A stretch of 64,000 nt of DNA from Cymodocea nodosa. Its lineage: Eukaryota; Streptophyta; Magnoliopsida; Alismatales; Cymodoceaceae. The DNA is taken from contig CM072343.1 of assembly GCA_036874045.1 (NCBI GenBank), positions 12,606,001 through 12,670,000 of the forward strand, given 5' to 3'. Position 1 is the first letter of the stretch. Every line of letters starts with the position of its first letter. Below are positions 34,234 to 46,905 of the stretch, piece after piece. The position numbers and the translations under genes are program-made. The notes under the pieces are model-generated. The model made no database searches. It had not been told where the DNA came from and was given only the letters and a program-made list of their open reading frames with translations.

Positions 34234-35926
34234 GCTGTGATTTTGTGTGTATTCTACGTTTATTTTAAAAAATATATATATATATAGTTTTCATTTTATT
34301 TTATAAAAGAAAAAAAAAAAACAAAATATCAATCCAGTTTGTTGGTATCTATTCTGGGAAACCAACTGGCTTGCTTGTGAGCCACCAAAGGCATAGGAGC
34401 CTAGGTTCCACACAAGACAATGATTTATCAATATCTGTTAAATGTTATTTTGTTATATGTTTTTTGCTTTTATCTGTGAATGAAAAGTTTTCAGAATCAA
34501 AAATCGGAATATGTAGAAGGAGATACAAACAAAATAAGGTATGTAACTGATTACTTATCCTGAATTTTAAATCAACAAAACTATATTCATGCCTACTACA
34601 ATTACTGTATTTACTGTCAAATCTTTTACATTGAGGACAATGCAAAATGTAGGTATGGGGGGGGAGGTAATTAAAGTAACAGCCATGTAAGTTTGTTAAT
34701 TAAAGGAATTAAAATGGTATTGCATAGTTTTGTGGAAATTGAAAATTTTTATGAACTTGCTGTAACTATCTGATAATTGAGACTGTAAAATTTATAATCT
34801 GTAACTACTTGAATGTTATATTTAGAAGGCTATATATGATGCTATAGAATTTACTATTTATGCAAATCTAGATATAGTATCTTATGTTTTTTTCTGAATT
34901 TCATGAGTTTAATAGTTTCACGATTTTAAAATGAAATAAGAATGCTTAATGAAAAATCAGTAAATTATCTGAAGTCTTAAAGGAGCTGAGATGTGAATTC
35001 TAGATTAAATGAAACACATATTATTAAAGATACATTTAATTTGATTGATTGAACTTGTAGAATGATTTATGTGTAGATCTTATTAAACTACATAAAAAGT
35101 ATGAGCTCACTGTATGGATTCATATTTTCAGTAAATGATAGAAGTAGGACTATATGAGATTGGTGTTTTACTTCATCTGTATTAATGAAATACGTACATA
35201 TACAGTATGTGATTAATGCTTTGTTTTGTGTGTATTTTGATTGAAAAAAAAAAAAAAAAGGAAAAAAAGAGAAAAAATTGAGTTTATTGACTTGTTTGAT
35301 CACGAGCCTTTTGTACTTGAGCAGATAAGTATGTAAGGATTGTAGACTTGAAAAAGGACTCTTGAAATCTGGCAACCTAAGATCCTGATCAGATATGGGA
35401 TTGTTGACTGAAAGCTCGTTACATGGGTACATTAGAAAGCTCCTGTATGATTCAAGCTTGTCAAATTAACTTTTAAAGTATGAAAAAAAAGAAAAAAGAA
35501 AAAGAAAAAATATATACTGTTTTGAAAAGATACAAGTGTTTTGTGAAATACAGATATCTTATGAATCGAGTATATTTTCTGTTATCTAGAATTGTTGAAA
35601 TATGAATCTGGAATTGACTTTTGAAGTTGTTTTAATGGAGATACAATTCTTTATTCTACTTGTCTTAATCATATTGAATTGGATTGTACTTTGATTTGTA
35701 TGTTGTTGAAATTTCTTCTAGAAATCTTATTGGAAAATTCAGGATGACAAATGATGAAAAGAAGAACAAACGATAATATAATTAACACTTATGTGATGAT
35801 GATATACTTTGTATGTAATTTGCATATATTCTAAGTATATTTGCAGGTTGATTAATGAAACATACAGAATATATATTTTTATGCTGAACAAAAGAAAAAA
35901 AAAGAATCGGAATTAATTCTAGCACT
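34234..35926 (+). other. 3' tail, nested copy
   Basis: A-tract (34308-34322), conserved block with CCACCAAAGG (34325-34424), hairpin-PPT module 1 (34629-34666), then AT-rich sequence. The final ~90 bases, with hairpin 2 and the terminal PPT, are deleted at AGCACTTT|TAGAATG, also removing the LTR's TG. The deletion must postdate integration. Confidence 0.6.
34629..34666 (+). promoter_or_regulatory. Internal hairpin plus polypurine tract, nested copy
   Basis: CATTG-AGGA-CAATG (34629-34642) then a long G run (34652-34666). Confidence 0.55.
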
Positions 35927-37592
35927 TTTAGAATGAAAAAGTGCATATTATTAACGATTAAATGATGGTTAATTGTATAATATTTAGCTTATCATATGAG
36001 AATTAAGCCATTATGTTATAATTGCACTATTATATGCTTTAATTAAAGAATCTGCTTAATTTTGGGGAATTAATGTCAATTTAGTACATTTCTGAACTGT
36101 TGGTAAGTTGTAGGCTGTGAAATTCTTAAGTATCCGAAATGCACCTAAGCATCGAATAGTTAAATTTATGCACGTGTTTTATAGTTAAATCAACAAAAAG
36201 TCCGTTGAGTTATCTGTAACTCCACAGACTATTTATTTTCTAATATGCCATTGTAGCGGTTGCAGAAACAGGACAGTTGGAAGAAAAACCACGATTGCAT
36301 GTATTGCGCAGGGAGAAGAAATCATCGCCGTTGATATGAATGAAGGAAATCCAATCGACCATTCAAGCAGAAGCAGTTACTACTGAAGAAATATAAAAGA
36401 AAAGAAGAAAAAGAAGTGTGGGTGTGATCGATGGACGGCCAGTGTGTACAGAGGAGGAGCACCAAGCATCATTACCACCACCATCACCACCATAATCATC
36501 AACCATTGGAGGTCTGTGAGAATACTTTTTAGATGTCGGGTCGATTCCGAGCCAAACATAGTGCCTGACAACCATTGTGAGTAGTGATCGCGTCGCAGGA
36601 AGGGAAGCCATTTTCACCAAGCGTCGACTCATATTTCAGGAGATCGTAAAGCTTCTAGCCTTGACTTCGGGTTGATGCCTGTATGCTGAAGAGGAAATTA
36701 TCTTGCAATTCTGGATTCACGATTCTATAGGGAGAGGAGACAGGATTGTAAGTGGTTTAATTTTCAATGGTGTAATCGCGTTGTATGTAGTGACAGAAGT
36801 ATTTACTATTGATTGAGATTACTTTACATTTCACCTTTCGCCCATTTCCATGTTCATATTAAACCAAAAATACCAAAAACAACTTATCTGCTATTGTATA
36901 TTGTCTTTGAGTGTTGTATTGTTTGTGTTGTATCATGATTAATGTTATCTTTGTCAGTGTTGTGATTGTTTTATGTTTGTTTTAGTTTTTGCAGTTTACT
37001 GAAATTGGTTCATTCAAAAGACCTAAAGATTTTAATGGTTATTGTTTGAATTATCTGAATGTTAGTATGCTTAATGATAAATCTAGTGTTTACTAACGTT
37101 AAAGAGCCTAATTGATGTTATTTACAATCTGTGGAATCGCCCAATGGTTGGCCGAATTCCTTTATAAATAGCAGTATTTAAAAAGAAAAGATAGGCTCGT
37201 GGAGTTAACTTAAGTCCACGAGGTTAGTCCGTTGAGTTAGCTATAACTCAACGAACTTTATCCGTTGAGTTAACTGTAATTTAATGGAGAGCTTATTGAT
37301 TATATAAATTTGATTGTTAACAAACGGACAGTTCTAAACTTTCAAGCAATTCCCTATGGGATCGACTTGTACTTGCACACTGATACAATAGACACTGTGC
37401 ACTTGCAGTTAAAGTACAAATTGGAATTAATATCTAAATTGTATTAAAGGTTGTTTGTTTACTTCTAAAAGAAAAAGAATAGGCATAAAGATAAATTAAC
37501 TAAGTAAAAATAGAAGTAACAAATCCAATTTCTCTAGTACGTTATTGGAGATCTAATCAGATATTCTGGTGTCGTGCTGGAAAACACAAACA
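35927..37592 (+). repeat. 3' LTR of the nested element
   Basis: Matches 21333-23048, minus the first two bases and an internal loss of about 45 bases near 36469. Ends ACACAAACA at 37592, followed by TTTGC. TATA box at 36392-36399. Confidence 0.9.
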
Positions 37593-37597
37593 TTTGC
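37593..37597. repeat. Target-site duplication, right
   Basis: TTTGC, the partner of 21328-21332. Confidence 0.9.
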
Positions 37598-39173
37598 CTT
37601 AGAGAAGTTTAGATCATATCTGATTGGAGCTAAAGTAATAGTATACATGGATCATTCAACTTTAAAACACCTAATAGCAAAGAAAGAGACTAAACCTAGA
37701 TTGATCCGATGGATATTATTATTACAAGAATTTGATCTAGAAATTAAAGATAAAAAAGGTTGTGAGAATGTAGTAGCAGATCATTTATCAACATTACAAA
37801 TAGAAAAATCAAATATTGAAATTAAGGATAATTTTCCTGATGAACAGTTAATGTCCATCAACACAATGCCTTGGTATGCAGACATAGTAAATTATTTAGT
37901 TACTCGTTTAACACCTAAGGATTGGAATAGACAGGATAAGAAATTGTTTTTCTCAAGAGTAAAATATTACTATTGGGAAGACCCATACTTATTTAAGAAA
38001 TGTCCTGATCTGGTTTTAAGGAGGTGTGTTCCAGAAACTGAATATTAGAGCATATTGTCTTTCTATCATGACCAAGCGTGTGGAGGGCATTTTGGTTCGG
38101 GGAAAACTACTGCAAAAATTCTGCAATATGGATTTGATTGGCCAACACTATTCAAAGATACTCATAAGTATTGCTTAAGTTGTTTAAGATGTCAACAAAT
38201 AGGAAGAATATCAAAGAGGAATATGATGCCTCTTAATCCTATTGTTGAGGTTGAAATCTTTGATGTATGGGGAATAGATTTTATGGGTCCATTTCCTATG
38301 TCTAATCAATTTAATTATATATTGTTGGGGGTGGATTATGTATCTAAATGGATAGAAGCTATTCCTACGAAAACTAATGACAACAAAGTGGTAATACATT
38401 TTATAAGAACCAATATAATTGCCAGATTTGAAATACTTAAAGTTATTATCAGTGATAGAGGAACTCATTTCTGTAATAGAAGTTTTGAAGCCTTAATGAA
38501 TAAATATGTAGTGAACCACAAAATTGCAACATCATATCATTCGCAAACAAGTGTACAAGTAGCAAGTGCCAATAAACAAATTAAGTTAATCTTAGAAAAA
38601 GTAGTAAATCCTACTAGAACAGATTGGGCTAATAGATTGATAGATGGACTTTGGGCTTATAGAACTGCTTATAAGACAAGCTTAAGTATGTCACCTTTTA
38701 GGCTAGTATATGGAAAAAGTTGTCATTTACCAACTGAAATTGAACATAAAGCTTATTGGGCAATAAAAACTCTAAACACTAATTTAAATCAAGCTGCTGA
38801 AAATAGGAAATTACAATTGATTGAATTAGAAGAATTTAGGAATGAAGCTTATTCAAAAATTGTAAGAGAAAAAGAGAAAATGAAGTTCTGGCATGACAGG
38901 AAAATTATTCCAAAAACCTTTGCAATAGGGCAAGAAGTATATCTTTATATGACTAGACTTCATAACTATCCAGGAAAATTATGATCTAGATGGGTAGGAC
39001 CTTACATAGTTCGAAATATTTATCCCTATGGAGTTATTTAGATTGAAAATCCTAAAAATCAGAATATATTTAAAGTAAATGGACAAAGACTTTGACCTAT
39101 TTTGAAGATACCAAAGAGTTCTTTTGGAATTGTAGAAGAAGTAAGAGTAGAGGACTACTCAAGCTTTACTTAG
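37598..39173 (+). pseudogene. pol: Pol RNase H (3' part)-integrase, continuation of the interrupted copy
   Basis: Continues the RNase H frame broken at 21332 ([13 protein letters not shown]), through ENVVADHLS, the integrase zinc region with CLRC, and the core with WGIDFMGP and SDRGTHF. The catalytic Glu is Ala (38562-38564). Stops fall at 38046, 38982 and near 39037 and 39093. The family stop is TAG 39171. The open stretch 38055-38984 covers most of integrase. Confidence 0.9.
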
Positions 39174-39831
39174 TAAGAAAGTTCTAAGTAAATAACTAAA
39201 AAAAAAAAATTGTTATGGTTCAACCAATAGGATCCATCGGTCTAATCGAAACATAAAAACATAAAGAAATTCTATATATTATTTAGTAAAAATGTTGGTT
39301 TTACCGAAGCATAGTATCGGTTCAACCAGTAGAAAAAAATGAAGAAATAAAGAAAATATTTAATTTTGGTTTAACCGAGGAATATAACGGTTTGATCGAA
39401 GCATTTTTAAAATATGGAAAAAGTAAGAGCGGTTAAACCAGAAATTCTTTGGTCTTGACCAAAGAAAAATTATTATCTTAAGTATTTTTATTAGATATAA
39501 CTTTACGGGAAGTCTGTTGAGTTACACTTAACTCAACGAACTTACTCCGTTGAGTCTAGGATTAGTTAATGAACTTACCCCGTTGAGTTAACTATAACTC
39601 AACGGAGTACTGTAGTTAAGTCCACGGACTTAGTTCATGGAGTTAACCCTAATTCCATGGATGAGAGAGCAAGAGTTTTGTATGGGAAATGACCCGATTA
39701 CTTGCCTAAACTTAGGGCTTATTTATAATAAACTTAGGGTTTGGAGGCATTATCTGTAGAATCATTTAGAACTTAGAACAGTAGAGATCAGAGTGACTCC
39801 GTTCCGTTGCATAACTCCACGATGAGGAAAA
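39174..39831 (+). other. Spacer between integrase and ORFx
   Basis: GGTTCAACC- and GGTTTAACC-type inverted motifs (39215-39460), CGTTGAGTTA pairs (39505-39660), and a telo-box-like TTAGGGTTT (39734-39742) about 90 bases before the ORFx ATG. Confidence 0.55.
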
Positions 39832-42061
39832 TGACACCTGAATTCTGGGAAAAGGCAGTAGACACTTCAGAATTTCTTAAAGACTTGGAGGAATGGCACA
39901 CGAGGCAAAAAATCAGAAATATGACGAGAGAATAAGAACTATAAAAGGTAGAATCTGAACTTTTCAACTGGAGAAGAGTTTTAGTAGATTTGGATATACA
40001 AATACCTCAAATAATGGAAACAAGAATAAAGGTCGCTACGGAAATTGCTATAAGCAAAGAGAGAAAAATCAGGACAAACAACGAAGTTGCCCTAAAATTA
40101 ATCCAACGTAAGTCCCGGCTCTGGTTCAAAAGATGAATAGGTAGACGAGCTCAATGGGCAATCTGGGAGCAAGAAAGGAAAGAAAATGAAGAAGAGGCAA
40201 TTGAAGAACAAGAGGAGCCGACTGCTAAAAGACCTGTTTCTAAGGAACAATAGCTAGGACCTTCAAATCCACCTCCTAAACCATTAGAAAGGGTGGTAGT
40301 TATGGGGCCTTCAAACGAAGAAGAATTAAGAGAATTTAAAGAACTGGTTCGAGTTGGGAAAAACCAAGGAGAATCAGAAGATTTGGTAGTGGCTAAAGCA
40401 CACTTAGTGTTCGATGCACTTTACAAAAAGAGGGTTGTAGAAAAGTTGAAAGCCCAATATAAAATCAAAGTGGAGCAACATCAAGAAGCTACTGCCAGAC
40501 CTGCTGCAAAAGGAGATGAAGCTGGTCCTTTGAGACCAGTAATTATTGAAAGAGTTAAACAGGAAGAGCCAGTACATGTGGCTCAAAGGCGTGCAGAGCC
40601 TATTTTTATGGATTTAATTTCAAATGAGGAAGACTAGACATAATTAATTAGAAAAAGGAAAGGAAAAGAGATAGTGTCTGAATATCAAGAGGAGATTAAA
40701 TCTGAAAGACAAATGTCAATAGGGCCTGTAGAGCCAATTTTTGTAAACCTGCTATCCGATTCTGAGGAGGAGCAGGAGTAGCAGCAAAAGCAAAGAGAAG
40801 AAGAAAAATAGGCTGAAATTAGTCTGCAGCCTGTACAAATAGAAGAAACAGAAATTAGGGCAGAAACTAATTTGCTCGGAACTCCATCCCAATCTGCCAC
40901 AGAATCAGAAAGAACAATGACAATGTAGATTGGTAGTCAGGAGGAAGAAGAAGAAAAAAAAAATGAACAAGAAGTTGAACAAGTATATATGGAAAGAGAG
41001 GACTTAATAGATTCCACTAAAGAGCAAGGAACTCTTCAGCAAATTTTGAACAGTATTCAAGACAAAGTGGAGAGTTCTGTCGGCTCACCACTATAGACAA
41101 AAGTAGAAGCAAAAATGCCAAAATTTGTGGAGCATTTTCAGCAAATACGAGTTCAGCATTTGGAAGAGGAAGTTCAGGAACAAACCTCTCAAGAGCAACA
41201 AATGCATATTCCTGATCCTTCTGAAGCAACAATTTTAAATGAAGTACATTTTTGGAGTCAAGAAGCTTATGACAAATACCAAGAGATTAGGGGTTATAAT
41301 ATCATTTACAGTAAACCAGTAAATTGGGACAGAATGCAAGAAATCAAAGAATTATTTGAATTTCAAGGTCTACTGAAGTTTATTTCTCAAGAAAGAGGGC
41401 ATGCAGTATATGAGAATCTAGTGCCCTACTTTTATGCAAACTTAAGAGAAGGAGAAGAATGATTAATTTCCAACGTGGAGGAAGCTGATGTACAGATAAC
41501 ACTAGAGCTTCTCCACAACATTTTAGGATTGAAAAATGAAGGGAAAGAAATTTTGGAAAGCACAACTACTGTTGAGTGGACAAATAGGAAATCAAGGATT
41601 GTTTAGCTATCAATCCTGGTGTGTCGTTATTAAATAGACTAAAGTAGTTAAATGGTACAGCACACATGATAGCAAACATTCTAATTAAGAATGTCTACCA
41701 ATGACAAGGCCATGATATAGAACTGAGTCAATTTGTCAAGTAGGCTACATATGTAGTTGTAAATAGAATTCAAATAAATTGGTCTGCAGTTTTTATCTCC
41801 AAGCTGAGAACAATGAAGAAGAAATTATTTTATGGAGATCTGATTCCACTACTGATGGTGGACTGTGTTGATTTCATTAAATGGGAATCCAAAAGGATCA
41901 GATCAAGAACTATTTCAGTGAAAGAGTATAGAAATTATGTAGTTGTAAAGATTGTTGAACCTTCTAGAGGAATTATAGGAGCTGTAGAAAAGATTAACCA
42001 ATTAGAGCAACAAGTAGAAAAGCTCCAGAAGGAAGTAGATGAACTTAGGAGAAGAGACTAA
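39832..42061 (+). pseudogene. ORFx, copy 4
   Basis: ATG 39832 (MRKMTPEFWEKAVDTSEF) to TAA 42059. SIM-like motifs IFMDLIS and IFVNLLSDSEEEQE are present. The middle frames 40293-40637 and 41115-41462 are open. A lost base near 41583 and several stops, including TGACAAGG for CGACAAGG, break the globular domain. The coiled-coil end (41990-42058) is intact. Confidence 0.75.
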
Positions 42062-42728
42062 ATTGTATTGTTCGTCTACTTGTATATATTTGTATGAAAA
42101 ATATCTGATTAAGTTGTAATGTAAATTATTCATATTAATGAATATATGTTTTTTAGATATATTTTTCATTCGTGTTTGAGAATGATGAAATGGATGAACT
42201 ATATTGAATATTATATAATTTGTGGAACATTATGCAAGATTATTTAAAAGATTTACAATTTGTTGAATAATAGGATTAAATGAAAGATAATTGATTAATG
42301 CTTGAAAATATCTACATGGTGCAAAGTAAAATATAAATTCTGCATAACATGAAATGAACTACAACTTAAATATTTATATAATGTGTAGATTTAAATAAGT
42401 TTTAATTAGAATGCTGCATTAATGACATGTATTTAACTTTATTTAAGTTGGAAAAATGCAGGAGAGTAGAAAAGTATTTACGAGGAGTAAACTTAGAGGT
42501 TGCTAAGTGTTAACTCAACGAAGTAAGTCTATTGAGTTAACCTTAACTCCACGAGGTCAATAATATAATATAAGGTCACTCCGTTGAGTTATCTGTAACT
42601 CAACGAAGTTAGTCCATGGAGTTAGCAGTAGTTACCAAAGCTATTCCGTTGAGTTATTTGTAACTCAAGAAGTTTAGTTCATGGATTAAGCTAAACAGTT
42701 ATTCTTTTAGCCACGAACGAAACTTTAA
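42062..42728 (+). other. Spacer after ORFx, truncated
   Basis: Same spacer as before gag elsewhere, with GTTGAGTTA palindromes (42505-42690). It breaks off at ACGAACGAAACTT (about 42725), just before the hairpin and splice donor. Confidence 0.6.
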
Positions 42729-42740
42729 GACGAAGTTAGT
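42729..42740. other. Rearrangement junction with filler
   Basis: About 12-15 bases (near AAGACGAAGTTAGT) match neither side. They join the ORFx spacer to the end of RNase H (TCAAGATTAC). It looks like end-joining after loss of gag, F-box, tail, LTR and most of pol. Confidence 0.6.
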
Positions 42741-44122
42741 TCAAGATTACAAATAGAAAAATCAAATATTGAAATTAAGGATAATTTTCCTGATGAACAA
42801 TTAATGACCATCAACACAACACCTTGGTATGCAGACATAGTTAATTACTTAGTTACTGGTTTAACACCTAAGGATTGGAATAGACAGGATAAGAAATTGT
42901 TTTTCTCAAGAGTAAAATATTACTATTGGGAAGACCCATACTTATTTAAGAAATGTCCTAATCTGGTTTTAAGGAGGTGTATTCCAGAAACTGAATATCC
43001 GAGCATATTGTCTTTCTGTCATGACCAAGCTTGTGGAGGGCATTTTCGTTTAGGGAAAACTGCAACGAAAATTCTGCAAGGTGGATTTTATTGGCCAACA
43101 CTATTCAAAGATGCTCATAAATATTGCTTATGTTGTTTAAGATGTCAACAAATAGGAAGAATATCAAAGAGGAATATGATGCCTCTTAATCCTATTGTTG
43201 AAGTTGAAATCTTTGATGTGTGGGGAATAGATTTTATAGGTCTATTTCCTATGTCTAATCAATTTAATTACATATTATTGGGGGTGGATTATGTATCTAA
43301 ATGGATAGAAGCTATTCCTACAAAAACTAATGACAACAAAGTGGTAATACAATTTATAAGAACCAATATATTTGCTAGATTTGGAATACCTAAAGTTATT
43401 ATCAGTGATAGAAGAACTCATTTCTGTAATAGAAGTTTTGAAGCCTTAATGAAGAAATATGGAGTAAACCACAAAATTGCAACATCATATCATCCGCAAA
43501 CAAGTGGACAAGTATAAAGTGCTAACAAACAAATTAAATTAATCTTAGAAAAAGTAGTAAATCCTACTAGAATAGATTGGGCTAATAGATTGATAGATGC
43601 ACTTTGGGCTTATAGAATTGCTTATAAGACAAGCTTAGGTATGTCACCTTTTAGGCTAGTATATGGAAAAAGTTGTCATTTACTAGTTGAAATAGAACAT
43701 AAAGCTTATTGGGCATTAAAAACTCTGAATGCTAATTTAATTCAAGCTTTTGAAAATAGAAAAATGCAACTAATTGAATTAGAAGAATTTAGAAATGAAG
43801 CTTATTCGAAGACTGTAAGAGAAAAAGAGAAAATGAAATTCTGGCATGATAGGAAAATTATTCCAAAAAGCTTTGAAATAGGACAAGAAGTATATCTTTA
43901 TATGGCTAGACTCCATAACCATCTAGGAAAATTAAGATCTAGATGGGCAGGACATTATATAGTTCAAAATATTTATCCGGAGCTATTGAGATTGAAAATC
44001 CTAAAAATCAAAATATATTTAAAGTAAATGGACAAAGACTTAGACCTATTCTGAAAACACCAGAAAGGTCATTTGGAATTGTAGAAGAAGTTAGAGTAGA
44101 GGACTACTTGAGCTTTACTTAG
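42741..44122 (+). pseudogene. pol: RNase H end-integrase fragment, copy 4
   Basis: Starts in SRLQIEKSN, has the integrase zinc region ([13 protein letters not shown]) and the core with WGIDF and SDRRTHF (Gly to Arg). The catalytic Glu codon is now TAA (43515). A four-base loss near 43978 shifts the C-terminal frame. The family stop is TAG 44120. Confidence 0.85.
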
Positions 44123-44678
44123 TAAGAAATCAGTTTTTATTTTATGATTGTAAAAAAAAAAAAAAAAAAAATTTAAAATATAAAAATCGTTGCGGTTCAA
44201 CTGACTAGATCCATCAGTATGACCGGAAATAAAAATATCTATATTAATTTTCAGTAAAAATTTTTTGGTTTTATCGAAACAGAGTATCGGTTCAACCGGA
44301 AAAAAATTAGGTCTGACTGAAACATAGTATCGGTTAAACCGGTAAAAACGGAAAAACTATTATCTTAAATATTTTTTTATTATATCTGTTTGTACGGGAA
44401 GTTCGTTGAGTTACGCTTAACTCAACGAGCTTACTCCGTTGAGTCTTGAGTTAGTCAATGAGCTTATTCCGTTGAGTTAACTGTAACTCAACAAAGTACT
44501 GTAGCTGAGACCGTAGATGAGAGAGCAATAGTTGATTCAGGAAATGACCCAATTACCTGCCTAAACTTAGGGTTTATTTAAACTAAAACCTAGGGTTTTG
44601 GGGGCATTATCCGGCAAATCAGTTAGAATTTAGATCAATAGAGATCAGAGCGATTCTGTGCTGTTGTGTAACTCCACG
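44123..44678 (+). other. Spacer between integrase and ORFx
   Basis: Long A-run (44152-44170), CGGTTCAACCGG-type motifs (44190-44350), CGTTGAGTTA pairs (44400-44500), and CTAGGGTTT (44590-44598). Confidence 0.55.
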
Positions 44679-46905
44679 ATGAGGAAGATGACACCCGAGT
44701 TCTGGGAAGATGCAGTTGACACAACACAGTTTCGAAAAGAGTTAGAGGAATGGCACATGCGGTAGAAGATCAAGAACACAACAAGAGAAAAAGAGCTACA
44801 AAAGGTAGAATCTCTTCAACTTGAGGAAATTTTTGGTTGATTTGTGTATACAAATACCTCAGATAGTAGAAACAAAAATCAAAGTAGCAATAGAAATTGC
44901 TTTAAGCAAAGAAAGAAAAATCAGGCCGAACAATGAAGTAGCCCTAGAGTTAATCCAGTGCAAACCCAGATTATGGTTCAAAAAGTGCATTGCTAGTCGT
45001 GCAAGGGGTGCAATAAGGCGGCAGTAACAAGTAGAGGAAAAATAGGAGGAGTCGACTACTGAAAGATCTGTTCCTGATGAACAGTAGCCGGGACCTTTAG
45101 TTCCACCACCAAGGCCGTTAGAATGAGCAGCAATTTTGGGGCCTTCTACTGAAGAAGAAAGAAGAGAATTTCAAGAACTGGTTCAAATAGGAAAAGACCA
45201 AAGAGAACTAGAAGAATTGGCAATAGCTATAGCACATCTGGTGTTTGATGCACGGTGCAAAAAGAGGGCTGCAGAAAAATTGAAAGCCCAATATAAAATT
45301 AAAGTGGAACAGCATCAAGAAGCTACTACCAGAACTACTATCAAATTTGCTACAAAAGAAGCTGAAGCTGGTCCTTCAAGATCAACTATTATTAAAAAAA
45401 TTAAACAGGAAGAGCTAGTACCTATGGCTCAAAGGCATGCAGAGCCTTTGTTTTTATATTTAATCTCAAAAGAAGAAGAGGAAGACCAGACACAATTAAT
45501 CATACGAAGGAAAGGAAAAGAGATAGTGCCTGAATGTCAAAAGGAGATTAAATCTGAAGTACCAATAGCAATAGGGCCTGTGGAGCTAATTTTTATAAAC
45601 CTGCTATCCGATTCTAAGGAGGAGCAGGAGTAGCAGCAGCAAGAGCAAAGAGAAGAAGAAAAATAGGCTAAAATTAGTCTACAGCCTGTACAAGAAGAAG
45701 AAACAGAAATTAGGGTAGAAACTGAATTACCCGTGACTCCATCCCAATTTACCACAGAATCAGAAAGAACAGTTACAGAGCAGATTGGTAGATAGGAGGA
45801 AGAAGAAAGAATAGAAAATGAAGAAGAAGCTGAACGAAGCCATTTGGACAAAAATGACTTTGCAGATTCCACTAAAGAGCAAGAAACTCTTCAGCAATTT
45901 ATGGAAAGAATTCAAGATAGAGTGGAGAGTTCTGCCGGCTCACCACCGTAGACAAAAGCAAAAGCAAAAATTCAGGAATCCGTAGAACATGTTCAAGTAC
46001 AGCAAATGGTAGAGGAAGATCAAGAACAAACCCCTTTGGAACAACAAAGTCATATTCCTAACCCAACTGAAACAACAGTTCTGAATGAAGTACATTTTTG
46101 GAGTCAGGAAGCTTATATTAAATACCAAGAGATTAGGGGTTATGATATTATATACAGTAGACTAGTAAATTGGGACGGAATGCAAGAAATCAAAGATTTA
46201 TTTGAGTTCCAAGGTTTACTAAAGTTTATTTCTCAAGAAAGAGGGCATGCAGTGTATGGGAATCTAATGCCCTGTTTTTATGTAAATTTGAGAGAAGAAG
46301 GAAAATTAATTTCCAATGTGGAGGAAGTTGATGTATAGATAACGCCAAAGCTTCTCCACAACATTTTTGGATTAAAGAATGAAGGATAGAAAATTTTGGA
46401 AAGTACAACTACTGTTGAATGGATAGAACAGGAAATCAAGGATAGTTTGACAATCAATCCTGGTGTGCCTTTATTAAATAGACTGAAGCATTTAAATGGT
46501 AAAACACACATGATAGCTAACATTTTAATTAAGAATGTCTATCAACGACAAGGCCATGATATAGAACTGAGTCAATTTGTCAAATGGGCCACGTTTGCAG
46601 TTGTAAATAGAATTCAAATAAATTGGTCTGTAATTTTTATCTCCAAGCTGAGAACAGTAAAGAAGAAATTGTTTTATGGAGATTTGATTCCATTGCTGAT
46701 GGTGGATTGTATCGATTTCACTAAATGGGCATCAAAAAGGATCAAATCAAGAAACATTTCAGTGAAAGAGTACAGAAATTTTGTAGCTGCAAAGATTGTT
46801 GCACCTTCTAAAGGAATTACAAGAGCTGTAGAGAGAATTAATCAATTAGAGCAACAATTAGAAAAACTCCAGAAGGAAGTAGATGAACTTAGGAATAGAG
46901 ACTAA
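44679..46905 (+). pseudogene. ORFx, copy 5
   Basis: ATG 44679 to TAA 46903. A gap of several bases near 44815 shifts the N-terminal frame. The SIM-like sites are LFLYLIS and IFINLLSDSKEE. The frames 45136-45633 and 46006-46338 are open. The longest, 46396-46905, covers the C-terminal half of the globular domain (RLKHLNGKTHMIANIL, RQGHDIELSQFVKWA) and the coiled coil. Confidence 0.75.

Larger units (their letters stand above)
21333..37592 (+). mobile_element. Nested Athila-like LTR retrotransposon, complete ends (16.3 kb)
   Basis: Bounded by TTTGC duplications and by two LTRs in direct orientation. Internal order is PBS, zinc-knuckle ORF, PR-RT-RH-INT, spacer, ORFx, spacer, gag inside a putative intron, F-box, tail, 3' LTR. 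The two LTRs share private features (AACGATTAAATG, TTGTATAATATT), supporting one insertion. By eye they differ at roughly one site in 20-25 over the first 450 bases, mostly transitions, so it is not recent. No ORF is intact from end to end, so it is non-autonomous. It is longer than typical Athila elements because of ORFx, the F-box and the long tail. Confidence 0.92.

Noticed and set aside
21333-37592. Gag-after-pol order as an artefact of misplaced element ends
   Set aside because: The TTTGC duplication, TG...CA ends, a PBS after the 5' LTR and PPTs before LTR A and LTR C all agree on the same ends.
37593-42728. The integrase-ORFx block as an independent element
   Set aside because: It continues the pol frame interrupted at 21332 and has no LTR of its own.
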